Assembly (NCBI GenBank): GCA_029553475.1
Contig: JAKPKV010000141.1
Span: forward strand, 1 to 45,684
Length of the DNA: 45,684 nucleotides
Direction: 5' to 3'
DNA from: Armatimonadota bacterium
Lineage (GTDB): Bacteria; Armatimonadota; Hebobacteria; CAIYQO01
Of this stretch, positions 24,378-32,959 are shown one piece after another. How positions within the stretch are numbered: the stretch's first letter is position 1; each line of letters begins with the position of its first letter. The position numbers and the translations under genes are program-made. The notes beneath the pieces were generated by a model, which searched no databases, was not told where the DNA came from, and worked only from the letters and a program-made list of their open reading frames with translations.

Positions 24378-24746
24378 TCACAGCACCTCCGGCGCCAGGC
24401 TGACGATCTTCATGAAATCCCGGTCGCGCAGCTCGCGGGCCACGGGGCCGAAGATGCGCGTGCCGCGCGGGTTCTTCGCCTCGTTGATGAGCACCGCGGC
24501 GTTGTCGTCGAAGCGGATGTACGAGCCGTCGGGCCGGCGCAGCGGGCGGCGCGTGCGCACCACCACCGCTTTGGCCACTTCGCCCTTCTTCACGCCGCCG
24601 CCCGGGGTGACCTGCTTCACGGCCACGACGATGATGTCGCCGATCTGCGCCGGGGTGCCCACCGAGCCCTTCAGCACGCGAATGCACTCCACCACGCGGG
24701 CGCCGGAATTATCTGCCACGTTCAACCGCGTCCGTAACGAAATCAT
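24378..24746 (-). CDS. rplN: 50S ribosomal protein L14
   Basis: Large-subunit protein at the subunit interface, 122 residues. It shows [60 protein letters not shown] and [20 protein letters not shown]. It ends [20 protein letters not shown] as usual. It should follow rpsQ directly, but here an EF-G paralogue gene lies between them, 31 nt upstream. After it comes a spacer with a promoter for rplX onward. Confidence 0.97.
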   Translation of the reverse strand: MISLRTRLNVADNSGARVVECIRVLKGSVGTPAQIGDIIVVAVKQVTPGGGVKKGEVAKAVVVRTRRPLRRPDGSYIRFDDNAAVLINEAKNPRGTRIFGPVARELRDRDFMKIVSLAPEVL

Positions 24747-24777
24747 GGGTTGCTCTCCTCACTCCAGCCGCGCCGCG

Positions 24778-26862
24778 TCAGCGCTGCTCCTCTTCCCGCC
24801 GCTTCTTCGCCTCGGCGATGACCGCGTCGGCGACGTGCGGCGGCACCTCTTCATAGTGCGACAGGCTCATGGTGAAGCTGCCGCGGCCCTGCGTCAGCGC
24901 GCGGAGCTCGTTCGAGTACTGGAACATCTCCGCCTGCGGCACCTGGGCGCGCACGCTGGTGGTGCCCGGGCCGGCGGGCTCGGAGCCCTGCACGCGGCCG
25001 CGCTTGCTGGACAGCCCGCCGATGATGTCGCCGATATACTCGTCCGGGATGGTGATCTCGACGTTCACGTAGGGTTCCAACAGCACCGGCTGCGCCTTCG
25101 GCATGGCATCCTGGATCGCCAGGCGCCCCGCCGACTGGAAGGCGACGTCTTTCGAGTCCACCGGATGGTACTGCCCGTCGTAGAGCGTCACCCGCATATC
25201 CACCAGCGGATAGCCGGCGAGCGGGCCGCGCTTCAGCGCGTCGCGCACGCCCTTCTCGGTGGAGGGGATGAACTGCCGGGGCACGACGCCGCCGACCACC
25301 GCGTCCACGAACTCAAACCCCGCGCCGCGCTCCAGCGGCTCAACCCTGATCTTCACATCGCCGAACTGCCCGGCGCCGCCCGTCTGCTTCTTGTGGCGGC
25401 CATGGCCCTCGGCGGGGACGCGGATCGTCTCGCGGTAGGCGAGCGTCGGGTTGCCCAGCGCCGTCTCCACGTTGAATTTGCGCTTCAGCCGGTCGCGCAC
25501 CACTTCCAAGTGCAGCTCGCCCATGCCGGCGACGATCGCCTGGTGGGTTTCCGCGTCCTGCTCGAAGCGGAGCGTCGGATCCTCTTCCATGAAGCGGTGC
25601 ATCCCCTGCGCCAGCTTGTCCTCCTCGCCCTTGTTCAGCGGGGCGATGGAAAAATTCAACATCGGCACCGGGTAGGCGGGCGGCGCGATGGCGATATGGT
25701 CGGCGCCGGACAGCGTATCGGCGGTGGTGGTATCGTGCAGTTTCGCCACCAGCACGATATCGCCCGCTCTCGCGCTCTCCACCGCCTCCTGCTGCTTGCC
25801 GACGAAGACGAACAGGTTGCCGATGCGCTCCCGCGCGTCCTTCGTCACGTTGAACGCCTCGCTGCCGGAGGCCAGCGTGCCGGAGTAGACGCGCAGGAAG
25901 GTGATGCGGCCGGCGAACGGGTCGGCGGTGGTCTTGAAGGCGTAGGCGACCAGCGGGCCGGCGGGATTCGCCGTCAGCTCGATGTCCGCCTCCCCGCGCA
26001 GCGCGCCCACCGGCCCGGTCTGGGGGGGCGCGGGCGCCGCGGCGGTGAGGAGATCGAGCAGCGCGATGGTGCCGTAATTCTTGCCCGCGGCGCTGACGAG
26101 CACCGGGAAGGCGCGGCCGGCGCGGATGACGTCGCTCAGGCCGGTGACGATCTCCTCGTCGGTGAGTTCGCCCTCGTCCAGATACTTCAGCGTCAGGTCG
26201 TCATTCGCCTCGGCGGCGGCCTCGACGAGCTGCTCGCGCAGGGCCGCGGCGCGGTCCCGCAGTTCGACGGGGATCTCCACCGCCTGCGGCGCGGCGGTGT
26301 CGTCCGTCTCCCTGAACGCCTGCATGCGCACCAGGTCCACGTAGCCGGTGAAGCCGGCCTGCTCGCCGATGGGCAGCGCCAGCGCCACCACCGCGTTGCC
26401 GAAGCGGGCGCGCAGCGCGTCCAGCGTGCGGTCGAAGCTGGCGTGCTCCTTATCCAGCTTATTGATGACGATGAGCCGCGGCAGCGCGCGCTCGGCGGCC
26501 AGGCGCCAATAGCGCTCCGTCTGCACCTCGACGCCGTTCACCGCGTCCACCACCACCAGCGCGGCGTCCGCCACGAAGAGGGCGCCCACCACTTCGCTGA
26601 CGAAGTCGGCGTAGCCCGGCGTGTCGAGGACGTTGATCTTCACGCCGTGATACTGCACCGGCACGAGCGACGTGCTGACGGAAATCTGGCGCTGCACTTC
26701 GTCGGTATCGGTGTCCGACACGGTGGTGCCGGCATCCACGCGGCCCATGCGGCCCACGGCGCCCGTCTGATACATCAGCGCTTCCGCCAGCGTGGTTTTC
26801 CCGGCGCTGCCGTGGCCGATGAGGACGATATTGCGAATCTGTCCGCTCTCGTATACTTTCAT
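24778..26862 (-). CDS. Elongation factor G paralogue (EF-G2 type) inside the spc operon
   Basis: A 694-residue translational GTPase with the full five-domain EF-G plan. G motifs: [10 protein letters not shown] (about 16-25), [14 protein letters not shown] and SAAGKN. The switch I region reads [11 protein letters not shown] instead of the RGITI sequence of true EF-G, as in the EF-G2 group (for example Thermus EF-G-2 and mycobacterial FusA2). Domains III-V are recognisable: [59 protein letters not shown] and the C-terminal [10 protein letters not shown]. The bona fide EF-G is at 32960-35038. Tight spacing (33 nt from rpsQ, 31 nt to rplN) and an AGGAG site show co-expression with ribosomal proteins. 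Its role is unknown; it could be a back-up or stress translocase, a recycling factor or an assembly GTPase. Confidence 0.93.
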   Translation of the reverse strand: MKVYESGQIRNIVLIGHGSAGKTTLAEALMYQTGAVGRMGRVDAGTTVSDTDTDEVQRQISVSTSLVPVQYHGVKINVLDTPGYADFVSEVVGALFVADAALVVVDAVNGVEVQTERYWRLAAERALPRLIVINKLDKEHASFDRTLDALRARFGNAVVALALPIGEQAGFTGYVDLVRMQAFRETDDTAAPQAVEIPVELRDRAAALREQLVEAAAEANDDLTLKYLDEGELTDEEIVTGLSDVIRAGRAFPVLVSAAGKNYGTIALLDLLTAAAPAPPQTGPVGALRGEADIELTANPAGPLVAYAFKTTADPFAGRITFLRVYSGTLASGSEAFNVTKDARERIGNLFVFVGKQQEAVESARAGDIVLVAKLHDTTTADTLSGADHIAIAPPAYPVPMLNFSIAPLNKGEEDKLAQGMHRFMEEDPTLRFEQDAETHQAIVAGMGELHLEVVRDRLKRKFNVETALGNPTLAYRETIRVPAEGHGRHKKQTGGAGQFGDVKIRVEPLERGAGFEFVDAVVGGVVPRQFIPSTEKGVRDALKRGPLAGYPLVDMRVTLYDGQYHPVDSKDVAFQSAGRLAIQDAMPKAQPVLLEPYVNVEITIPDEYIGDIIGGLSSKRGRVQGSEPAGPGTTSVRAQVPQAEMFQYSNELRALTQGRGSFTMSLSHYEEVPPHVADAVIAEAKKRREEEQR

Positions 26863-26895
26863 GCCCCACTCCTGCCCATGAACGACGGGACGGCG

Positions 26896-27162
26896 CTATT
26901 TCGCGCGCTCGATCACCTCGATCACCCGCCAGCACTTGTCCTTGCTGATCGGGCGGGTCTCCATGATGCGCACTTTGTCGCCGGTGCGGGCGGCGATGCG
27001 CTCGTCGTTGTGCGCTTTGAACGTGGAGGAGCGCTTCATGATGCGACGGTACAGCGGGTGGGTCACCAACCGTTCGACCTTCACCACCACGGTTTTCTGC
27101 ATCTTATCGCTGATCACCACGCCCTCGCGGGTCTTGCGATGTGCGCGAACATTCTCTTCCAT
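26896..27162 (-). CDS. rpsQ: 30S ribosomal protein S17
   Basis: Primary 16S rRNA-binding protein with an OB fold, 88 residues. The segments [40 protein letters not shown] and [20 protein letters not shown] are diagnostic. Length is ordinary. It follows rpmC by 14 nt. The next gene downstream is the EF-G paralogue instead of rplN. Confidence 0.97.
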   Translation of the reverse strand: MEENVRAHRKTREGVVISDKMQKTVVVKVERLVTHPLYRRIMKRSSTFKAHNDERIAARTGDKVRIMETRPISKDKCWRVIEVIERAK

Positions 27163-27176
27163 CTCTCTCTCCCTGT

Positions 27177-27464
27177 TCAGCGGGCTTTCCGCGCGGCGCG
27201 CCGGGCGGCGTTGGCGCCGGCCTGGTACGCCTGGTACTCGCGCATGGAGCGGAACCCGTGCGCCGCCATCAGCTCGTTCTCGCGGATGAGCGTCTTCAGC
27301 ACGGCGATGCGCTTGCGCGTGTTATGCATCCCGGCGGGATTCGTCAGGCGGTTGAGTCCGGCGTCGAAGCGATACGTGAGGAGCGCGCGCTCCGCCTCCG
27401 CCAGCTCCTTCTTCAATTCGTCAATCGTCATCCTGTGCAGACGATCGCGCTCTTGCAGTTTCAC
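27177..27464 (-). CDS. rpmC: 50S ribosomal protein L29
   Basis: Helical tunnel-exit protein next to L23. The core [20 protein letters not shown], with [20 protein letters not shown] and [14 protein letters not shown], is standard. At 95 residues it is about 25 longer than common L29: a C-terminal extension ([20 protein letters not shown]) follows. The ATG overlaps the rplP stop (ATGA). Confidence 0.95.
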   Translation of the reverse strand: MKLQERDRLHRMTIDELKKELAEAERALLTYRFDAGLNRLTNPAGMHNTRKRIAVLKTLIRENELMAAHGFRSMREYQAYQAGANAARRAARKAR

Positions 27465-27892
27465 AGCTCCTGCCCTCCTTCGGTCTCTTCGCGGGTGACG
27501 AAGCGCGTCTTGATGGGCAGCTTATACGACGCCAGGCGCATCGCTTCTTTCGCGATCTTCTCGGTCACGCCGGCGCACTCAAACAGGATGCGGCCGGGCT
27601 TGATCACCGCCACCCAGTGTTCCGGGGCGCCCTTGCCGGAGCCCATGCGGGTCTCCGCCGGCTTCGCGGTAATGCTCTTGTCCGGGAAGATGCGAATCCA
27701 CACTTTCCCCTGGCGTTTCATATAGCGGGTGATGGCCACGCGCGCCGCCTCAATCTGGCGATTCGTCATCCAGCACGGCTCCAGCGCCTGCAGGCCGAAC
27801 TCCCCCATCGCGACCGTATTGCCGCGGGTCGCTTTCCCCGTCATGCGCCCGCGATGCACGCGCCGGAATTTCACCTTCGCCGGCATTAACAT
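27461..27892 (-). CDS. rplP: 50S ribosomal protein L16
   Basis: Late-assembly protein near the peptidyl transferase centre, 143 residues. Diagnostic segments are [60 protein letters not shown] and the [20 protein letters not shown] loop. The ATG at 27892 has GGAGG at 8 nt; a second ATG two codons on is possible. It sits between rpsC and rpmC, overlapping the latter. Confidence 0.97.
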   Translation of the reverse strand: MLMPAKVKFRRVHRGRMTGKATRGNTVAMGEFGLQALEPCWMTNRQIEAARVAITRYMKRQGKVWIRIFPDKSITAKPAETRMGSGKGAPEHWVAVIKPGRILFECAGVTEKIAKEAMRLASYKLPIKTRFVTREETEGGQEL

Positions 27893-27916
27893 CGTATGGT
27901 CCTCCTCTGCTCGGCG

Positions 27917-28888
27917 TCAGGCCGATGTCTCCGGTCCCTCGGTGGCGGAGTCCGCGGCCGGGACCGCGGGGGTCTCGACCACCGGGGTCTCCCCCACGGT
28001 GTCGGTGAGCGGCGCCGCGGCCACCGCCTCGTCCGCCGGGGCGTCGGCCCGCGCGTCCGCCGGCGCGGCTTCGGTGCGCGCCACGCGCTTCCACCCCTTC
28101 TTCGCCGGGGCGTCCGCCGGCGCGCCGCCCGCGGCCGGGCGCGCCGCCGGCAGCGCCGGGCGCTCGCGTTGCGGCGGCAGCGGCGCGGTGCCGGGCAGGA
28201 TTTCGCCGCGATAGATCCACACCTTCACCCCGATGTTGCCATACTGGGTGCGGGCTTCGGCGATGCCGTAGTCAATGTCCGCGCGCAGAGTGTGCAGCGG
28301 GATCTTGCCGTCCTTGTCGCTGTAGCTGCGGGCGATTTCCGCCCCGCCCAGCCGGCCGGACACGATGACTTTGATCCCTTTGCCGCCGCGCTGCATGGTG
28401 CGGGCGATGGCCAGCCGGATGGCGCGCTTGAAGGACACGCGGCGCTCGATCTGGTTGGCGATGGATTCGGCCACCAGGTAGGCGTCCAGCTCCGGCGCCT
28501 TCACCTCCAGCACGTTGAGCTGCACGGTGCGCGGGATGAGTTTTTCCAGCTCGGCGCGGATCTCGTCAATGCCGCGTCCGCCGCGCCCGATGATCAGCCC
28601 AGGCCGCGCGGTGTGCAGCGTCACCTTGACCAGATTCGCCATGCGCTCGATCTCGATCTGCGAGACGCCGGCGTCCATGCCGCGGGCGCCGCGCCCGCCG
28701 CGCCCACCGCGCCCGCGCTGGACGGCGGCGGCGCCGGAGATGATGCCGGGCATTTTCGCGCGCAGGAACTGGCGGATCTTATGATCTTCCAACGCGAATT
28801 CCGCGTATTCCTTATCCGCGTACCAGCGACTCTGCCAGTCGCGGATGATGCCCAGGCGCATGCCGTATGGATGAACCTTCTGTCCCAT
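27917..28888 (-). CDS. rpsC: 30S ribosomal protein S3 with RGG insert and long C-terminal tail
   Basis: Small-subunit protein at the mRNA entry. It begins [20 protein letters not shown], has the KH domain with [14 protein letters not shown] near residue 97, and ends its conserved part with [18 protein letters not shown] near residue 232. Two additions are visible. Around residues 47-74 a Gly/Arg-rich stretch ([18 protein letters not shown]) sits between the N-terminal helix and the KH domain. About 90 residues rich in Ala, Pro, Asp and Thr follow the end. Total 323 residues against about 220. The frame is open throughout. Confidence 0.95.
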   Translation of the reverse strand: MGQKVHPYGMRLGIIRDWQSRWYADKEYAEFALEDHKIRQFLRAKMPGIISGAAAVQRGRGGRGGRGARGMDAGVSQIEIERMANLVKVTLHTARPGLIIGRGGRGIDEIRAELEKLIPRTVQLNVLEVKAPELDAYLVAESIANQIERRVSFKRAIRLAIARTMQRGGKGIKVIVSGRLGGAEIARSYSDKDGKIPLHTLRADIDYGIAEARTQYGNIGVKVWIYRGEILPGTAPLPPQRERPALPAARPAAGGAPADAPAKKGWKRVARTEAAPADARADAPADEAVAAAPLTDTVGETPVVETPAVPAADSATEGPETSA

Positions 28889-28891
28889 GCC

Positions 28892-29320
28892 TTAACTCCC
28901 CTTGCGCGTCGCCCGCGGGCGTTCGGCCACTTCAACGGTAATATGGCTGCTACGCCGCGTGATGACGCGCGCGCGGCCCATGGTGGTGGGGTGCATCCGC
29001 TTGAAGGAGCCCCCCTCGTCCACCACGGCGGTCTTCACGTACAGCCGCTCCGGGTCCAGCCCGAGCTGGTTCGGGTCAGCCGCGTTCGCCGCTGCGGACT
29101 CCAGCGCCTTGCGCACCGGCACGGCGGCCAGTACGCGGGTGAAGTGCAGGATATTCACCGCCTCCACGTAATCCTTGCCGCGGATCAGGTCTACCACGCG
29201 GCGCACTTTCAGCGGCGCGATGCGGATGTTCCGCGCCACCGCCAGCGCCACGCCCGCCGCGCGGCGCTGGGCGATGCGGGCGGCCTTGCGCGACCCTCGT
29301 CGTTGTTGATTCTTGCCCAT
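28892..29320 (-). CDS. rplV: 50S ribosomal protein L22
   Basis: Protein lining the exit tunnel by a long beta-hairpin. Recognised by NIRIAPLKVRRVVDLIRGKD, VPVRKALESAAANA and the hairpin region FKRMHPTTMGRARVITRRSS, followed by HITVEVAE. At 142 residues it has a basic N-terminal extension of about 25 (GKNQQRRGSRKAARIAQRRA). It follows rpsS by about 45 nt and precedes rpsC by 3 nt. Confidence 0.96.
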   Translation of the reverse strand: MGKNQQRRGSRKAARIAQRRAAGVALAVARNIRIAPLKVRRVVDLIRGKDYVEAVNILHFTRVLAAVPVRKALESAAANAADPNQLGLDPERLYVKTAVVDEGGSFKRMHPTTMGRARVITRRSSHITVEVAERPRATRKGS

Positions 29321-29364
29321 GGCAGTGTCCTATCTCCTCCCCGGACGGGAGTGCGTCTCTCCGC

Positions 29365-29646
<282 letters not shown>

Positions 29647-29674
29647 CTCGTCTCCTCCCCCGCGGGGCTGTGCC

Positions 29675-30508
29675 TTACTTCACGCCGCGGCGCTTCACGA
29701 TGAACCGGTCGGTTTCTTTGTTGTGGCGGGTCTTCTTGCCCAATGCCGGCTTGCCCCACGGGGTCGCCGGCCCCTTCTTGCGCCCGACCGGGCTGTGGCC
29801 TTCGCCGCCGCCGTGCGGATGGTCCACCGGGTTCATCGCCACCCCCACCACGTGGCCCTTGCGGCCCAGGTGGCGGACGCGGCCGGCTTTGCCGATCACC
29901 GCGTTCTCATGATCCACGTTCCCCACCTGGCCGACGGTGGCGCGGCAGCCGTGGAAGACGCGGCGCATCTCGCCCGAGGGCAGCAGCAGCGTCACGTATT
30001 TGCCGTCCTTCGCCATCACCTGCGCGTAGGTGCCGGCCGAGCGGCACATCTGCGCGCCGCGGCCTTCGTAGAGCTCCACGCCGTGCACCTGCGTCCCGAG
30101 CGGGATGGCGATGAGCGGCAGCGCGTTCCCCGGCTTGATGTCGGCGGTCGGGCCGGACTCCACCACGTCGCCCACCTTCAGCCCCAGCGGGGCGATGATG
30201 TAGCTGCGCACGCCGTCGGTATACTCGATGAGCGCGATGCGCGCGGAGCGGTTGGGATCGTATTCCAGCGCGAGCACCGTCGCCGGGATGTCGTCCTTCA
30301 GGCGCTTGAAATCAATCACCCGGTAGGCGCGCTTGGCGCCGCCGCCGCGGAAGCGCACGGTCACGCGACCGGCGTTGTTGCGGCCGCCCGTCTTCTTCAG
30401 CGGGCGCAGCAGGCGCTTCTCCGGCTCTTTCTTCGTCAGGTCGCTATAATCTACGGTGGTCATGAACCGCCGACCCGGTGAGGTCGGCCGGTAACTCTTC
30501 AACGGCAT
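29675..30508 (-). CDS. rplB: 50S ribosomal protein L2
   Basis: Highly conserved protein needed for peptidyl transferase activity and subunit joining, 277 residues. It shows [20 protein letters not shown] near the start and [17 protein letters not shown]. It also has [20 protein letters not shown] and the C-terminal [18 protein letters not shown], whose histidine is functionally important. It ends [10 protein letters not shown]. Normal length; the ATG at 30508 has GAGGAG upstream. Order rplW-rplB-rpsS is canonical. Confidence 0.97.
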   Translation of the reverse strand: MPLKSYRPTSPGRRFMTTVDYSDLTKKEPEKRLLRPLKKTGGRNNAGRVTVRFRGGGAKRAYRVIDFKRLKDDIPATVLALEYDPNRSARIALIEYTDGVRSYIIAPLGLKVGDVVESGPTADIKPGNALPLIAIPLGTQVHGVELYEGRGAQMCRSAGTYAQVMAKDGKYVTLLLPSGEMRRVFHGCRATVGQVGNVDHENAVIGKAGRVRHLGRKGHVVGVAMNPVDHPHGGGEGHSPVGRKKGPATPWGKPALGKKTRHNKETDRFIVKRRGVK

Positions 30509-30562
30509 TGCGGTCTCCTCGCCCGCGCGTCTCGGCCGCGGGCCGCCATCACGTCATCCCGA

Positions 30563-30883
30563 TCAGGCGCCTTCCAGCAGCGGGATATTCGGCGAATCCG
30601 CCGTCAGCGTCACGATCGCCTTCTTCCACGCGGGGGTCGTCCCCTCGCTGGCGCGGCGCCCGCGCGTCACCTGCACGCGGCGGCGCTTGCCGCGCACGTT
30701 CAGCGTGTTCACCTCGGCCACCTTCACCTTCTCCTTGGCGAAGAGCGCTTCCACGGCGCGCGCGATCTCCGGCTTGGTGGCGTCGCGGGCGACGATGAAG
30801 GTATATTTCTTGCCCTGCGCGCTGCTCACGCTTTTTTCGGTGAGAATCGGGCGAACCAGAATCTCATGGATGGGCTTCGTCAT
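30563..30883 (-). CDS. rplW: 50S ribosomal protein L23
   Basis: Tunnel-exit protein and docking site for trigger factor and SRP, 106 residues. It shows IHEILVRPILTEKSVSSAQG, KYTFIVARDATKPEIARAVE and VKVAEVNTLNVRGKRRRVQ. The C-terminus (WKKAIVTLTADSPNIPLLEG) is of the usual type. The ATG overlaps the rplD stop (ATGA). Confidence 0.97.
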   Translation of the reverse strand: MTKPIHEILVRPILTEKSVSSAQGKKYTFIVARDATKPEIARAVEALFAKEKVKVAEVNTLNVRGKRRRVQVTRGRRASEGTTPAWKKAIVTLTADSPNIPLLEGA

Positions 30884-31560
30884 GCGGCACCCCCTTCGGC
30901 GGTGATCGGCAGCCGGCGGGGCCCGACGGGCTGCTGCTTCAGTTCCTGGAAACGCTCGAGGCTGCCGCGGGTGAAGAGCAGGCGCTCAGCGCAGAGCACG
31001 TCATACGTGCAGAGCATCTGGGCGGTGGTCAATTGCACGTTCGGCAGGTTGCGGAAGGCGAGGATCGCCTCGTCGCCGGCGTCATCGAGCACGACGAGCA
31101 ACCGGCGGACCCCCGCCAGCCCCAGCGCGCCCAGCAGCTTCACCGCCTCGCGCGTCTTCGGCGCGGCCAGCCCGAAGGACTCCACCACCACCACGTGGGC
31201 GTCGGCGACGCGGGCGGAGAGGGCGGAGAGGAGCGCCTTGCGGCGCATCTTCTTCGGCAGCCCCTGGTCGTAGTCGCGCGGGTGCGGCCCGAAGGCGATG
31301 CCGCCGCCCTTCCAGTGCGGGGCGGAGCGCATGCCCTGGCGGGCGCGGCCGGTGCCCTTCTGGCGGTACACCTTGCGCGTGGAGTGGTGCACCTCGCCGC
31401 GGGTCTTCGTGTCGTGCGTGCCCTGCCGGCGGTTGGCCAGCGTGGCCACCACCGCCTGGTGCACGAGGGCCGGATTCGGCGCCACGCCGAACACCTCGTC
31501 GGCGAGGTCGAGCGACCCCGCGGTCTCGCCCGCGGGGGTATACAGCGGAATCGTTACCAT
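30880..31560 (-). CDS. rplD: 50S ribosomal protein L4
   Basis: Exit-tunnel protein and, in some bacteria, autogenous regulator of the S10 operon. The 226-residue protein has the tunnel loop THDTKTRGEVHHSTRKVYRQ, KGTGRARQGMRSAPHWKGGG and PKKMRRKALLSALSARV. NLPNVQLTTAQMLCTYDVLC lies in the C-terminal half. About 20 extra residues follow the usual end. The start overlaps the rplC stop by 7 nt, and its stop overlaps rplW. Confidence 0.96.
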   Translation of the reverse strand: MVTIPLYTPAGETAGSLDLADEVFGVAPNPALVHQAVVATLANRRQGTHDTKTRGEVHHSTRKVYRQKGTGRARQGMRSAPHWKGGGIAFGPHPRDYDQGLPKKMRRKALLSALSARVADAHVVVVESFGLAAPKTREAVKLLGALGLAGVRRLLVVLDDAGDEAILAFRNLPNVQLTTAQMLCTYDVLCAERLLFTRGSLERFQELKQQPVGPRRLPITAEGGAA

Positions 31561-32339
31561 GTGAAGTTCTCCAGAGCGGTGAAGGTGACCAGCTTGCCCT
31601 TGCCGCGCTCCACGACGGCCTGCGCGGGCAGGGTGACGACCACCAGGCCGCCCACCGGGCCCGGCACGGCGCCCTTGAGCACCAGCATCTGCCGCTCGGC
31701 GTCGGCGCGCACCACGGTCAGCCCCTTGACGGTGACCTTCTCGGCGCCCATGTGGCCGGGACGGCGGGCATTCTTGAAGACGCGGGCGGCATCGGTGGCG
31801 CCGGCGGACGCCGGCTTGCGATGGAACATCGAGCCGTGGGTGGCGCGCCCGCCGCGGAAGCCGTAGCGCTTCACCACGCCGGCGAAGCCGCGGCCCTTGG
31901 AGGTGCCGGACACGTCCACCTTCTCGCCGGCCGTGAAGATGTCGGCGCGGATTTCCATCCCGGCGGGAAAATCGTCCGGCGCGGCCACGCGGAATTCCTT
32001 GAGGTGGCGCAGCGGCGGCACGTTGGCCGCCGCGCAGTGGCCGTATTCCGCGAGCGTCAGCCGGCGGTGGGCGGTCTCTTTGACCGCGCCGCGCTCGCCG
32101 GTCTTGCGGCGCTGCTCGTGCACGCGGCGCAGCTCCTGCACGCGCTTCTGATCGCGTTCTTCATACGGCAGGTAGCCGAGCTGCACGGCCTCGTAGCCAT
32201 CGCGCGCCATGGTGCGGCGCTGCACGACATAACAGGGACCTACTTCCAGCACGGTGACGGGAATGGCCTTCCCGTCGTCGGAAAAGATCTGCGTCATGCC
32301 CACTTTTCGTCCCATAATCATCTTGCGAATCATCGCCAT
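31554..32339 (-). CDS. rplC: 50S ribosomal protein L3 with internal insertion
   Basis: Early-assembly protein near the peptidyl transferase centre. It begins with [15 protein letters not shown] and [16 protein letters not shown], and later shows [36 protein letters not shown] and [18 protein letters not shown]. At 261 residues it is longer than the common ~210. About 40 residues, charged and likely helical ([19 protein letters not shown]), are inserted between VQLGY (about 56) and LRHLKEFRV (about 110). The ATG at 32339 has an AGGAAAGG site. The leader contains a 7-bp hairpin (32411-32430). Confidence 0.95.
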   Translation of the reverse strand: MAMIRKMIMGRKVGMTQIFSDDGKAIPVTVLEVGPCYVVQRRTMARDGYEAVQLGYLPYEERDQKRVQELRRVHEQRRKTGERGAVKETAHRRLTLAEYGHCAAANVPPLRHLKEFRVAAPDDFPAGMEIRADIFTAGEKVDVSGTSKGRGFAGVVKRYGFRGGRATHGSMFHRKPASAGATDAARVFKNARRPGHMGAEKVTVKGLTVVRADAERQMLVLKGAVPGPVGGLVVVTLPAQAVVERGKGKLVTFTALENFTW

Positions 32340-32410
32340 GGTGTGTTCACCCTTTCCTACCCCAGCGGAGCCGTGAGCGGACTCTTGGGGCCGACCCCTC
32401 GGGTCGTCAG

Positions 32411-32430
32411 GCGCAACGGGGCGGTTGCGC
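32411..32430 (-). other. Hairpin between rpsJ and rplC
   Basis: A perfect 7-bp stem GCGCAAC/GTTGCGC with a 6-nt loop starts at the rpsJ stop codon. It is followed by further small inverted repeats in the 90-nt spacer. No U-tract. Confidence 0.5.
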
Positions 32431-32759
32431 TAGATTTTAATTTCAATATGCACGCCGCCCGGGAGATCAATGCGCATCAGCGCATCAATCGTCCGCTGGT
32501 TCGGCTCCAGGATGTCAATCATCCGCTTGTGCGTCCGCATCTCAAAGTGCTCCATGGACTCCTTGTCAATATGCGGGGAGCGGATGACGCAAAACTTGCT
32601 GATCTCGGTGGGCAGGGGCACCGGCCCGGCCACGCGGGCGCCGGTGCGGCGAGCCGTCTCCACGATCTTCAGCGCGGACGCATCCAGAATCCGATGGTCG
32701 TAGGATTTCAGCCGGATGCGAATCTTGTCTCCCGGAACCTTGCGAGTCTCTTTACGCAT
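32430..32759 (-). CDS. rpsJ: 30S ribosomal protein S10
   Basis: Small-subunit head protein, also the NusE antitermination factor. The 109-residue protein contains [40 protein letters not shown] and [20 protein letters not shown]. It ends [10 protein letters not shown]. The start is the ATG at 32759 with GGAGG about 10 nt upstream. An in-frame ATG at 32786 adds non-conserved residues and lies within the leader hairpin. It is the first gene of the S10 set and has its own promoter at 32847-32875. tuf, usually directly upstream, is missing. Confidence 0.97.
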   Translation of the reverse strand: MRKETRKVPGDKIRIRLKSYDHRILDASALKIVETARRTGARVAGPVPLPTEISKFCVIRSPHIDKESMEHFEMRTHKRMIDILEPNQRTIDALMRIDLPGGVHIEIKI

Positions 32760-32776
32760 GGACGGTGTGCCTCCAC

Positions 32777-32792
32777 GGTGGGCCATCCCACC
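32777..32792 (-). promoter_or_regulatory. Leader hairpin of rpsJ with AUGG loop
   Basis: A perfect 6-bp stem GGUGGG/CCCACC with an AUGG loop, 17 nt before the rpsJ start. Loop and position match the hairpins ahead of rplX and fusA. Confidence 0.5.
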
Positions 32793-32812
32793 TTCACGTT
32801 TTCACGGTGCCG

Positions 32813-32836
32813 GCGCCAAGGGGCGGCCCCTGGCGC
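32813..32836 (-). other. Second leader hairpin of the S10 transcript
   Basis: An inverted repeat (GCGCCA ... TGGCGC, extended by four G-C pairs after one bulge) lies in the 5' part of the predicted S10 leader. It may take part in leader-mediated control; that is inferred. Confidence 0.45.
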
Positions 32837-32846
32837 ACAGACGTAA

Positions 32847-32875
32847 ATGATAGTGATTTCGCGCGCCGCCGTCAA
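32847..32875 (-). promoter_or_regulatory. Promoter of the S10 operon
   Basis: On the minus strand TTGACG (32870-32875) and TATCAT (32847-32852) are 17 nt apart. The 200-nt region between fusA and rpsJ holds this promoter and two leader hairpins, and no gene. Confidence 0.7.
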
Positions 32876-32959
32876 CCGGTTTCGCCGGGAATTTTACCGG
32901 AATTTCCCCGAAACACCGGAAAAAGCGGCGCTTTTCCCCGCCAAGCAACCGGACGTTCG

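Noticed and set aside
24217-27498. Long plus-strand open frame opposite the EF-G paralogue and its neighbours
   Set aside because: Same shadow effect; its translation is low-complexity Arg/His/Ala, and the minus strand encodes recognisable proteins.
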